Source: Treponema sp. (lineage in GTDB: Bacteria; Spirochaetota; Spirochaetia; Treponematales; Rectinemataceae). From it: 13,732 bases of DNA. Positions 6,077 to 12,677 of the stretch are shown in pieces (positions within the stretch are counted from its first letter, which is position 1; each line of letters starts with the position of its first letter). The stretch covers positions 1 to 13,732 of the forward strand of contig JAAYWE010000069.1 of NCBI GenBank assembly GCA_012516755.1, given 5' to 3'. The notes beneath the pieces are model-generated. The model was given only the letters and a program-made list of their open reading frames with translations, was not told where the DNA came from and did no database searches. The translations under genes and the position numbers were made by a program.

Positions 6077-7294
6077 ATGAAACAAAGTCGGGGTGGCGTG
6101 ACTGCCGCAAAAGGATTTCTGGCTTCCGGTGTTCATGTCGGAATTCGAAAGAACAAGGAAAAGAAGGATTTAGCCCTGATATGGTCAGAAGTCCCATGCG
6201 TGGCTGCGGCTGTGTATACGACGAATAGAGTAAAGGGTCAGACCCTTATAGTAACTCAGGAACACCTTGCAGATGGCCGCGCTCAGGCGATAATTGTCAA
6301 CTCGGGCAATGCGAACACATGCACCGGAGAAGAAGGTCTCAAAGCGGCACGGCGCATGGCGGAGCTTGTATCCCAGTATCTTCCAGTCAAGACCGAAGAC
6401 GTAGTCGTAGCCTCTACCGGTGTAATTGGCCAACAGCTAGATGTCTCGGTCATAGAAACTGGCATGCCCGATCTAGTAAAAGGCCTTTCTAGGGGCGGCT
6501 CGATAGATGCCAGAGAGGCTATTATGACGACCGATACGATGAAAAAGGAAATCGCGGTAATCGAAGAACTCGATGGTGTGCCGGTTACTATAGGAGCTAT
6601 GGCTAAAGGTTCGGGCATGATACACCCAAACATGGCAACAATGCTATGCTTTATAACGACAGATTGCGCGATTGCGGAACCTCTTCTAAGAAAAGCACTT
6701 AAAGAAGTTGTCCACGTCAGCTTCAATCGCGTCAGCGTGGATGGTGATACTTCCACGAACGATATGGTGGTAGTTCTTGCCAACGGCAAAGCTAACAATG
6801 CGTTTATCGACAAGGAAGATGACAACTACAGCGATTTTCGCGATGCTCTCCAATTCGTCTGTGTGGAACTAGCTAAAATGGTAGCTCGCGATGGAGAAGG
6901 CGCAACCAGGCTGATAGAGTGCACCGTGGGAGGAGCAGCATCCGAAGAACAGGCCGAATCTTTCGCAAAAGGCATAATTACATCGAGCCTGGTAAAGACT
7001 GCAATGTTCGGCGCGGATGCGAACTGGGGCAGAATCCTCTGTGCCATGGGATATACGCGCAGCGATTTCGATCCAGACAAAGTGGACATCTCTTTCGAGA
7101 GCCCGAGAGGATATATCGAAGTCTGCAAGGCAGGCGCGCCCTTACCTTTCAGTGAAGAAAAAGCTAAAAAGATACTCAACAACCAGGAAGTAGAAATCAT
7201 CGTAGACCTGCATCTGGGAGAGGCTGAGGCAACCGCCTGGGGTTGCGATCTTTCTTATGAATACGTGCGGATCAATGGCGACTATCGCACATAG
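6077..7294 (+). CDS. argJ: glutamate N-acetyltransferase / ornithine acetyltransferase
   Basis: This 405-aa enzyme transfers the acetyl group from N-acetylornithine to glutamate, releasing ornithine and remaking N-acetylglutamate in the cyclic arginine pathway. ArgJ is made as one chain that cleaves itself before a threonine. That site is visible as KGSGMIHPNMATML, with Ala187/Thr188 the expected cut and Thr188 the new N-terminal nucleophile. STGVIG at 113-118 corresponds to the oxyanion-hole region, and the C-terminal part (GADANWGRI, GEAEATAWGCDLSYEYVRINGDYRT) is characteristic. AAGGAGG at 6065-6071 is 5 nt from the ATG. Whether the enzyme also uses acetyl-CoA (bifunctional form) cannot be decided from sequence. 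Its presence means no separate ArgE deacetylase is required. It is followed by an unusual 84-nt gap before argB. Confidence 0.97.
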   Translation: MKQSRGGVTAAKGFLASGVHVGIRKNKEKKDLALIWSEVPCVAAAVYTTNRVKGQTLIVTQEHLADGRAQAIIVNSGNANTCTGEEGLKAARRMAELVSQYLPVKTEDVVVASTGVIGQQLDVSVIETGMPDLVKGLSRGGSIDAREAIMTTDTMKKEIAVIEELDGVPVTIGAMAKGSGMIHPNMATMLCFITTDCAIAEPLLRKALKEVVHVSFNRVSVDGDTSTNDMVVVLANGKANNAFIDKEDDNYSDFRDALQFVCVELAKMVARDGEGATRLIECTVGGAASEEQAESFAKGIITSSLVKTAMFGADANWGRILCAMGYTRSDFDPDKVDISFESPRGYIEVCKAGAPLPFSEEKAKKILNNQEVEIIVDLHLGEAEATAWGCDLSYEYVRINGDYRT

Positions 7295-7299
7295 CATGC

Positions 7300-7326
7300 A
7301 ATGAGGCTAATGAGGCCAATGAGGCT
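7300..7326 (+). repeat. three tandem 9-bp units in the argJ-argB gap
   Basis: AATGAGGCT, AATGAGGCC and AATGAGGCT follow one another, with a single base difference. Each unit carries an in-frame ATG AGG (Met-Arg) pair of the short ORF at 7301-7348 and a GAGG that could bind the ribosome. Confidence 0.85.
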
Positions 7327-7348
7327 AGTCCGTTTGCGCAAACCTTAG
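7301..7348 (+). CDS. putative second arginine-rich leader ORF, upstream of argB (15 aa)
   Basis: The ORF encodes MRLMRPMRLVRLRKP: five arginines in 15 residues, three as AGG and one each as CGT and CGC. It starts 7 nt after the argJ stop and ends 30 nt before the argB ATG, so ribosomes finishing argJ could reinitiate on it. No Shine-Dalgarno of its own is visible. Much of the composition comes from the 9-bp repeat, so chance expansion is a real alternative. In favour of function, the gap is long compared with the 14-nt argC-argJ gap and the overlapping argB-argD junction, and ArgB is the probable control point of the pathway. Confidence 0.35.
   Translation: MRLMRPMRLVRLRKP
7332..7343 (+). 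repeat. perfect 12-bp palindrome upstream of argB
   Basis: GTTTGCGCAAAC is its own reverse complement and spans the Arg-Leu-Arg-Lys codons of the short ORF. With no loop it is a weak RNA hairpin; as DNA it could be a dimeric-protein site. No U-run follows. Confidence 0.5.
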
Positions 7349-7378
7349 ATATAGATATGATTATTTACGAGGTGCTTT

Positions 7379-8239
7379 ATGGATAAACATTTCAATGCGG
7401 ATGTCTTGATAGAGGCTCTGCCTTACCTGCGAAAATTCTGTGGAAAGATAATCGTGATCAAATACGGCGGTGCAGCCATGATAAACGAAGGGGTGCGTCA
7501 GACCGTGATTCAGGATCTTATCCTTATGCAGCAGGTGGGAATGAAACCGGTCCTAGTACATGGAGGCGGGCCGGAGATAGATAAAATGCTAAAAAAACTC
7601 AATAAGGAAGCAATCTTTGTAAATGGCTTGCGTTATACCGATGACGAGACCATGGAGATAGTGCAGATGGTCCTTGCAGGCAAGGTGAACAAAGACCTTG
7701 TCGAGCTGTTTGCCCGTATGGGTGGCAAGGCGATGGGAATCTGCGGCTCGGATGGTGGGCTATTCATGGCAAAGCGCATGCGAAAAAACGGGCAGGATCT
7801 CGGTCTCGTTGGAGACATCCAAGAAGTCAAAACCGATGCTATTAGAGTGCTGCTGGACAATGGCATCATACCGGTTATTGCGAGCATTGCTCTCAGAGCG
7901 GATGAAGGGAGTGGATTTTACAATGTGAATGCCGATTCGGCAGCTGGAGCCGTGGCTATAGCTCTCAAAGCTGAAAAACTAATACTGCTGACAGATGTTC
8001 CAGGCGTTATGGAGGACAGAGTGGACGTCGGCACACTCATTCGCGAAATGGATGTGGAGATGGCCAAGACCCTAATGAAAAAAGGCGTAATCAAGGCTGG
8101 AATGATTCCTAAAGTCGAGGGTTGCCTCCAGGCTCTTGCCCAGGGCGTAACCGCTGCCCATATCGTAGATGGGCGCTCTCCACATTCTCTTTTGGTGGAA
8201 TTATTCACTGATACGGGTATGGGGACAATGATAAGATGA
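7379..8239 (+). CDS. argB: acetylglutamate kinase, arginine-sensitive type
   Basis: This 286-aa amino-acid kinase phosphorylates N-acetylglutamate with ATP, the second and usually committed step of arginine synthesis. The phosphate-binding Lys28 is in IKYGG, HGGG at 61-64 is the glycine-rich substrate loop, NVNADSAAG at 182-190 binds acetylglutamate, and GMIPKVE holds Lys245 for the phosphates. About 27 residues precede the KYGG strand, including a predicted helix (ADVLIEALPYLRKF). This extension, absent from the short arginine-insensitive E. coli enzyme, builds the hexamer of arginine-inhibited kinases. The C-terminal HIVDGRSPHSLLVELFT signature also fits the arginine-binding class. Feedback inhibition by arginine is therefore predicted. 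GAGGTG at 7369-7374 serves as ribosome site. The stop overlaps the argD ATG as ATGA (8236-8239). Confidence 0.97.
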   Translation: MDKHFNADVLIEALPYLRKFCGKIIVIKYGGAAMINEGVRQTVIQDLILMQQVGMKPVLVHGGGPEIDKMLKKLNKEAIFVNGLRYTDDETMEIVQMVLAGKVNKDLVELFARMGGKAMGICGSDGGLFMAKRMRKNGQDLGLVGDIQEVKTDAIRVLLDNGIIPVIASIALRADEGSGFYNVNADSAAGAVAIALKAEKLILLTDVPGVMEDRVDVGTLIREMDVEMAKTLMKKGVIKAGMIPKVEGCLQALAQGVTAAHIVDGRSPHSLLVELFTDTGMGTMIR

Positions 8240-9465
8240 AAGAAACATCGAAGAACAAATTGTCCAATAAGGATGTAACCATGGAAGACAGATTCATTAA
8301 CACCTATACGCGAACCGGCCTTGTGCTGGATCACGGCGCCGGAGCACGGCTTTATGCAACCGATGGCAACGAATATATCGATTTCATGGCGGGAATCGGA
8401 GTAAGCTCGCTAGGGCATGGTTATCCGAAACTCGTAGCGGCAATAGCGGAACAGGCATCAAAGCTAATCCATGTGTCGAATTATTTTATTACCGAGCCAT
8501 CAATAAAGCTCGCTCAGGAGCTCACGGATGCGACCGGCTATGACAAGGTCTTCTTCTGCAATTCAGGAGCGGAAGCAAATGAGGGCATGTTCAAGCTCGT
8601 GCGCAAATATGGCTCGTCCAAGAATCCGGATAAGAATGTCATTGTAACTCTCAAACAATCCTTCCACGGCCGGACGATAACTGCAATCACGGCTACCGGA
8701 CAGGACAAATTCCACAAATATTTTGGACCTTTTACACCGGGTTTTGAGTACGCTGAACCAGATGATATAGAGGCGCTCGACAAAATGCTTGGGCCAAATG
8801 TGTGTGCCTTTGTGTTCGAACCGATTCAAGGCGAAGGCGGAGTGCGAATAATTTCGCAGGAGTATCTAAAGGCAGCTGAGAAGATGTGCCGCGAGCGGGA
8901 TATTCTGTTCTGCGCAGATGAGGTGCAGACGGGGATGGGCAGAACGGGGGCGATCCTGGCCTGCGAGCGGCTGGGACTAAAACCAGATGTCAGCGCGATT
9001 GCTAAAGGGCTTGCTGGCGGCGTACCTATTGGCGCTTTCCTTGCCCGAGGAGATGCGGCCGAAGTGCTGCAGCCTGGTGATCATGGAACAACCTTCGGCG
9101 GCGGCCCTCTTGCGGCTTCCGCAGCTCTTGTTGTGCTATCGGAGCTTAAAAGACCGGGTTTTCTGGACGAAGTCGACCGCAAGGGCCGCCGCCTAAGAGC
9201 ACTCATAGAGAGTTTCCATCATCCAATTGTCAAAGACGTGCGCGGTATGGGCCTTATGATTGGGGTGGGCGTAAAAGTCGATCCACATGAAGTTGTAAGC
9301 GCGGCACAGTCTCACGGGCTTCTTCTTCTAACCGCCGGTGATGATACCGTGCGGCTCTTGCCGCCCCTGGTGGTGACAGACAAAGATATAGAAGAAGGCG
9401 CCGCGGCGCTAGAGCTCGCGCTGAGTGATGTCTATACTGCTACGAACCTTGTGCATATGGTTTGA
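8236..9465 (+). CDS. argD: acetylornithine aminotransferase
   Basis: A class-III PLP-dependent aminotransferase (409 aa from this start) that converts N-acetylglutamate semialdehyde and glutamate to N-acetylornithine and 2-oxoglutarate. The cofactor lysine is Lys257 in SAIAKGLAGGVPIGAF and the pyridine-N aspartate is Asp228 in CADEVQTGMGRTG. NSGAEANEG at 109-117 binds the phosphate, and SFHGRT (142-147) provides the stacking aromatic region. Two starts are possible. ATG 8236 overlaps the argB stop as ATGA, implying coupling. ATG 8281 has a better ribosome site (AAGGA, 7 nt upstream) and would give a 394-aa protein lacking a polar 15-residue prefix. I list the longer one but do not exclude 8281. 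Such enzymes sometimes also act on succinyl-diaminopimelate; the operon context supports the arginine role. Confidence 0.95.
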   Translation: MKETSKNKLSNKDVTMEDRFINTYTRTGLVLDHGAGARLYATDGNEYIDFMAGIGVSSLGHGYPKLVAAIAEQASKLIHVSNYFITEPSIKLAQELTDATGYDKVFFCNSGAEANEGMFKLVRKYGSSKNPDKNVIVTLKQSFHGRTITAITATGQDKFHKYFGPFTPGFEYAEPDDIEALDKMLGPNVCAFVFEPIQGEGGVRIISQEYLKAAEKMCRERDILFCADEVQTGMGRTGAILACERLGLKPDVSAIAKGLAGGVPIGAFLARGDAAEVLQPGDHGTTFGGGPLAASAALVVLSELKRPGFLDEVDRKGRRLRALIESFHHPIVKDVRGMGLMIGVGVKVDPHEVVSAAQSHGLLLLTAGDDTVRLLPPLVVTDKDIEEGAAALELALSDVYTATNLVHMV

Positions 9466-9467
9466 AG

Positions 9468-9486
9468 CAGTAAGGAATGCTTACTG
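9468..9486 (+). terminator. hairpin after argD, weak terminator candidate
   Basis: CAGTAAG (9468-9474) and CTTACTG (9480-9486) pair perfectly across a GAATG loop, 2 nt after the argD stop. It is A-U rich and followed by TAAAGCG, not a U-run. It could stabilise the arg mRNA 3' end or cause partial termination, but it is not a classical intrinsic terminator. Confidence 0.4.
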
Positions 9487-9509
9487 TAAAGCGATGATTC
9501 AGGTACAAT
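9481..9509 (+). promoter_or_regulatory. possible promoter for the coiled-coil gene
   Basis: TACAAT at 9504-9509 matches the -10 consensus at 5 of 6 positions. The hexamer 17 nt upstream, TTACTG at 9481-9486, is a poor -35 and is also the right arm of the post-argD hairpin. Initiation here would give a leader of about 15 nt containing the CGAGGT ribosome site. Evidence rests mainly on the -10. Confidence 0.3.
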
Positions 9510-9528
9510 AGAGGCGAGGTAAAACCCA

Positions 9529-10128
9529 ATGACTCCGCAGGAACTATCCAAGCTCGATTATGAAGGTGCTTCGCAGATGATCCTCGCCTATACAATCGAT
9601 GCAAAGAAATACGAAAAGGAAATTGCCGCGCTTAGATCGGAAGCCCAAGATTGGAAAGCCAGGGCTGCAGAAGCGCAGAGTAAAGCTGTTCCTGAGCTTT
9701 CTCAGGCCGCGCTTCAGAGGGCATCGCAGCTGGAATCGAAGGCTCTGGAGCTTTCGGCAGAGCTTGTCGCTATTCGTCGCGACATTGAACAGTTGCAAGA
9801 AGCTCTTCCAATTATTAAGGCAAAGCAACGCAGAGTCGATCCTGACCAACTCCTTGCGGAGCTCTCGATGATAGTCGGTCTGGATAATCTTGGAGAGCAG
9901 CAAGGTTCTAGTCGCAGGGGCGATTCGACAACATCGAACGCCGACAAGGATTCCAAAACAATAAAGGATCAAGATGAATTGAATAACAAAGGTTCCACCA
10001 GTTCTGCTGATACCACGAACCGCGCTAGCCTCGAAAAACCCATAAACCCTCCAGATGAGCAGAGCCCTGTTGACCATGCTCTCGATGATGCTCTCGCTGA
10101 GCTTAAGAAAAAAATGGGTCTTCTCTGA
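9529..10128 (+). CDS. uncharacterised coiled-coil protein (199 aa)
   Basis: No family is recognised with confidence. Residues 25-100 are a long heptad-like, Ala/Glu/Lys/Leu-rich helix predicted to form a coiled coil. Residues 104-120 (DPDQLLAELSMIVGLDN) may form a short amphipathic helix. Residues 125-180 are a polar, disordered Ser/Thr/Asp/Asn-rich linker, and the C-terminus (HALDDALAELKKKMGLL) is another short amphipathic helix. There is no signal peptide or membrane span. This plan of helix, linker and terminal helix suggests a scaffold or partner-binding protein; the ending loosely recalls PspA/ESCRT-like proteins but is not sufficient to assign one. GAGGT at 9516-9520, 8 nt before the ATG, supports the start. 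The phosphodiesterase gene follows 52 nt after its stop. Confidence 0.8.
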   Translation: MTPQELSKLDYEGASQMILAYTIDAKKYEKEIAALRSEAQDWKARAAEAQSKAVPELSQAALQRASQLESKALELSAELVAIRRDIEQLQEALPIIKAKQRRVDPDQLLAELSMIVGLDNLGEQQGSSRRGDSTTSNADKDSKTIKDQDELNNKGSTSSADTTNRASLEKPINPPDEQSPVDHALDDALAELKKKMGLL

Positions 10129-10180
10129 CTTTGTCTTATGTCATCTCTTTGATCAATTATCAATTATAGGTAATAGCAGG

Positions 10181-11029
10181 ATGAAAATACGCCATTTGCC
10201 AGTGTTGCCTAAATTTCCGCGACCTCTTCTTTTTGCCCATCGAGGGCTCAACCGAAAATACCTGGAAAACTCAATGAGCTCTTTCGAGGCTGCCTTTCAT
10301 GCCGGAGTGCCTGGCATAGAGCTCGATGTCCATCTTACAGCCGACGAAAAGCTGGTTGTTTTCCACGATGACACTACCGGCCGTATAGAGCTAAAAATTC
10401 AGCCCGAAGAGCCCGCTCGTAATTTATGCCTTGAGGTTTCCAGCCTAGCCGAGCTCAGATCGCTCTCCATAGGCACTCATATACCCCTTCTCGATGAGCT
10501 TTTTGAGTGCTTTGGTGATTCTCTATATTACGATATCGAGTTGAAATCTCGCAGTAAGGCAGATACTGGGCTTGCTTCGAAGGTTGCAGCAGCGATCTGT
10601 TCGCACAATCTCGAGAGCAATTGCATCATCTCTTCCTTCAATCCATTTGCTCTGTGTCACTTTAGAAAAGCGAAATCAACTATACCAGTAGGCATAATCT
10701 GGAGCAATTCAAACGAACTCTATTGGTTTCTAAGGCATGGGGAAGGCGCGCTCATTTCGAAATCGGATTTTCTAAAACCCGAATCGAGCTTGTTTGCAAA
10801 TATGGCCAGCCGATCGCCGCTGCATCTGCTTCCATGGTTCAGCGGCTCGCAGGAAAAGCCCATAATTCCATGGACGGTAAATGAGCCGGAAAAAGCCTGT
10901 GATTTCATTGACCAAGGTGTGGCAGGAATTATATCGGACATCGCAGATGAAATACTTATTCGATTTCGTGCAGAACGCGAGCCAGCGGCAGCCTTCGACC
11001 CACCCCAAAAGCTCTCTTTGAAAGCTTGA
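10181..11029 (+). CDS. glycerophosphodiester phosphodiesterase
   Basis: A 282-aa TIM-barrel enzyme that splits glycerophosphodiesters (deacylated phospholipids) into glycerol-3-phosphate and an alcohol. The catalytic HR pair is His20-Arg21 in FAHRG, followed by Glu29-Asn30, metal ligands Glu47 and Asp49 in ELDVHLT, and the second catalytic histidine His62 in VVFHDDT. IELKSR, SSFNP and PWTVNEP are further family segments. No signal peptide is seen, so the enzyme is probably cytoplasmic, like UgpQ. The frame is open upstream into the coiled-coil gene, but family similarity begins just after ATG 10181, so that start is used; its Shine-Dalgarno is weak. The gap before it contains a tandem ATCAATT pair (10152-10165). 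The last 74 nt overlap the convergent nadE gene, so the C-terminal tail after about residue 258 is dictated by the opposite strand. Confidence 0.9.
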   Translation: MKIRHLPVLPKFPRPLLFAHRGLNRKYLENSMSSFEAAFHAGVPGIELDVHLTADEKLVVFHDDTTGRIELKIQPEEPARNLCLEVSSLAELRSLSIGTHIPLLDELFECFGDSLYYDIELKSRSKADTGLASKVAAAICSHNLESNCIISSFNPFALCHFRKAKSTIPVGIIWSNSNELYWFLRHGEGALISKSDFLKPESSLFANMASRSPLHLLPWFSGSQEKPIIPWTVNEPEKACDFIDQGVAGIISDIADEILIRFRAEREPAAAFDPPQKLSLKA

Positions 11030-12677
11030 TCGCAGGTGCCGCCTGCCTGCGCTTGTATTCCGCTTTGCCGGTCATTTCCAACGTTTTTCGTACTATAGCT
11101 CGATCGAATCCTAAGTTTACGATTTTTTCCATCGAGAGATTTTCTTCAATATATAGTTGTAAGATTTGATCTAGCACTTTGTATTCTGGAAGAGTATCCT
11201 GATCCTTCTGATTATAGCGCAGTTCGGCGCTCGGAGCTTTGGCAATGATGGACTCAGGGATGGGCTCTGTTTGGCCATTTTCAGCAGCTATTCGATTGAG
11301 ATAGTCAGTAAGCCCATAGACCTGGGTCTTATAGAGGTCCGCGATAGGAGCAAGGGAGCCGTTCATGTCGCCGTAGAGGGTGCAGTAGCCTGTGGCAAGC
11401 TCACTCTTGTTGCCTGCGGTGAGCAGAAGAGCATTGAATTTATTCGACCAAGCCATCAGCAGAGTTCCTCGAATGCGAGCTTGCAGATTCTCTTCGGTGG
11501 TGTCATAAGGCTTGCCGGCAAAAGGTACTGAAAGCGCATCAAGATATGATGTAAATGGGGCCTCTATCGGTATTCGCTCGAGTCTTAGCTTGTTACGCCT
11601 ACATAGCTCGACAGCATCGTCTAGAGATGCCTCGCTGGAGAATCGGCTTGGCATTGCAATGCAGGTGACATTTTGCCGACCTATGGCTTGTGCAGCCAAG
11701 ACAGCTACCAGCGCTGAATCTATGCCTCCGGAAAGGCCCAGGACTACCTTAGAAAATCCTGATTTTTTAAGATAATCCTGAATTCCAACGACAATCGCTC
11801 GCCGGATTTCCTCGAAACTATCTGAGCCAGGAAGTTGATTCTCTTGGGCAAACTCTGCCTTCTGAAGCAAAGGGTCGAAGAGCACACGTTTGGCCTTGCC
11901 GCTAACACTGTCGTAGCTCAGTGCTTCCTCAGCCCATCCACATATTCCGCGAATGGAAGCATCTTCTCCCATGGCAAAAGAACGCCCATCGAAGACCAAT
12001 GAGTCGTTTGCTCCAACCGCGTTGCAGTAGAGCACTGGAATAGACCCTGCGCGTACAGCTTTTTCCGCCAGGTTGAGCCTTGTTCTGATTTTTCCAGCAA
12101 CAAAAGGCGAAGCCGAAGTAACGACAATTATGTCGGCCCCTTCGTCCATAAGATCCTTTACCGGATCTATCGCATATTTTTGCGAGGCATCAGGCGCTTC
12201 CCACCAAAAATCCTCACAGATCGCAAAGCCAACCTTACCCCATGGTTGGATAAAAAGATTCCGTTCCTTGGCAGGCTCGAAGTACCTGGCCTCATCGAAA
12301 ACATCATAAGTAGGAAGGAGGGTTTTGATCTGAGTAAAAACAACTTTTCCGCCTTGGATGACCGAATATGCATTGACTAGCGATTTCCCTGTTCTATTGC
12401 GATTTCTGTCGACATAGCCCACGCCAACCGCCAAATCCGAAGGCAATAGCTTTTGTAGCCTTCTAAGAGCGGCTAAAGAACCCAGGCAAAAACTTTCCTG
12501 ATCTAGAAGATCCATGGGAGGGTACCCACAAAGACATAGTTCAGGGAAGACTACAAGATCAGCCTTTTCTAAAGCGGGAAACAAGGAAAGCACCCGATCG
12601 ACCATGGCTACCACTCGGTCGGTATTGCCTTTGAAGTCTCCTATTGTGGAATTGAGCTGAATTAGCGAGATTTTCAT
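10956..12677 (-). CDS. nadE: glutamine-dependent NAD+ synthetase
   Basis: This 573-aa two-domain enzyme makes NAD+ from deamido-NAD+ and ATP, using ammonia from glutamine. The N-terminal nitrilase-like glutaminase domain (about 1-270) has the Glu46, Lys118 and Cys154 triad, in FPELCLCGYPP, QIKTLLPTYDVFDE and FAICEDFWWE. The C-terminal synthetase domain has the ATP pyrophosphatase loop LSGGIDSA at 315-322 and downstream GNKSELATGYCTLYGD. The family ending KRRQAAP...RAFGVGRRLPLAR is intact, so the protein is complete despite overlapping the phosphodiesterase gene by 74 nt. GGAGGAG lies 4 nt upstream of the ATG, which overlaps the lgt stop as ATGA (12674-12677), implying translational coupling with lgt. 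Having the glutaminase domain means no separate ammonia donor is needed. Confidence 0.97.
   Translation of the reverse strand: MKISLIQLNSTIGDFKGNTDRVVAMVDRVLSLFPALEKADLVVFPELCLCGYPPMDLLDQESFCLGSLAALRRLQKLLPSDLAVGVGYVDRNRNRTGKSLVNAYSVIQGGKVVFTQIKTLLPTYDVFDEARYFEPAKERNLFIQPWGKVGFAICEDFWWEAPDASQKYAIDPVKDLMDEGADIIVVTSASPFVAGKIRTRLNLAEKAVRAGSIPVLYCNAVGANDSLVFDGRSFAMGEDASIRGICGWAEEALSYDSVSGKAKRVLFDPLLQKAEFAQENQLPGSDSFEEIRRAIVVGIQDYLKKSGFSKVVLGLSGGIDSALVAVLAAQAIGRQNVTCIAMPSRFSSEASLDDAVELCRRNKLRLERIPIEAPFTSYLDALSVPFAGKPYDTTEENLQARIRGTLLMAWSNKFNALLLTAGNKSELATGYCTLYGDMNGSLAPIADLYKTQVYGLTDYLNRIAAENGQTEPIPESIIAKAPSAELRYNQKDQDTLPEYKVLDQILQLYIEENLSMEKIVNLGFDRAIVRKTLEMTGKAEYKRRQAAPAIKLSKRAFGVGRRLPLARVLHEIE

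Noticed and set aside
6283..6825. 180-codon antisense frame in argJ
   Set aside because: It is the Ser/Thr-rich mirror of an alanine/valine-rich coding sequence with no ribosome site; argJ motifs are continuous on the plus strand.
7332..7343. Palindrome GTTTGCGCAAAC as an intrinsic terminator between argJ and argB
   Set aside because: It has no loop and no following U-run, and argB is clearly part of the same operon.
7334..7361. Separate promoter for argB (TTGCGC, 16 nt, TATGAT)
   Set aside because: The -35 matches only 3 of 6 positions and the resulting transcript would begin almost at the argB ribosome site. It remains possible but unsupported.
10055..10180. Phosphodiesterase start inside the coiled-coil gene
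   Set aside because: The extra 42 residues do not look like the family and overlap the preceding gene; family similarity starts right after ATG 10181.
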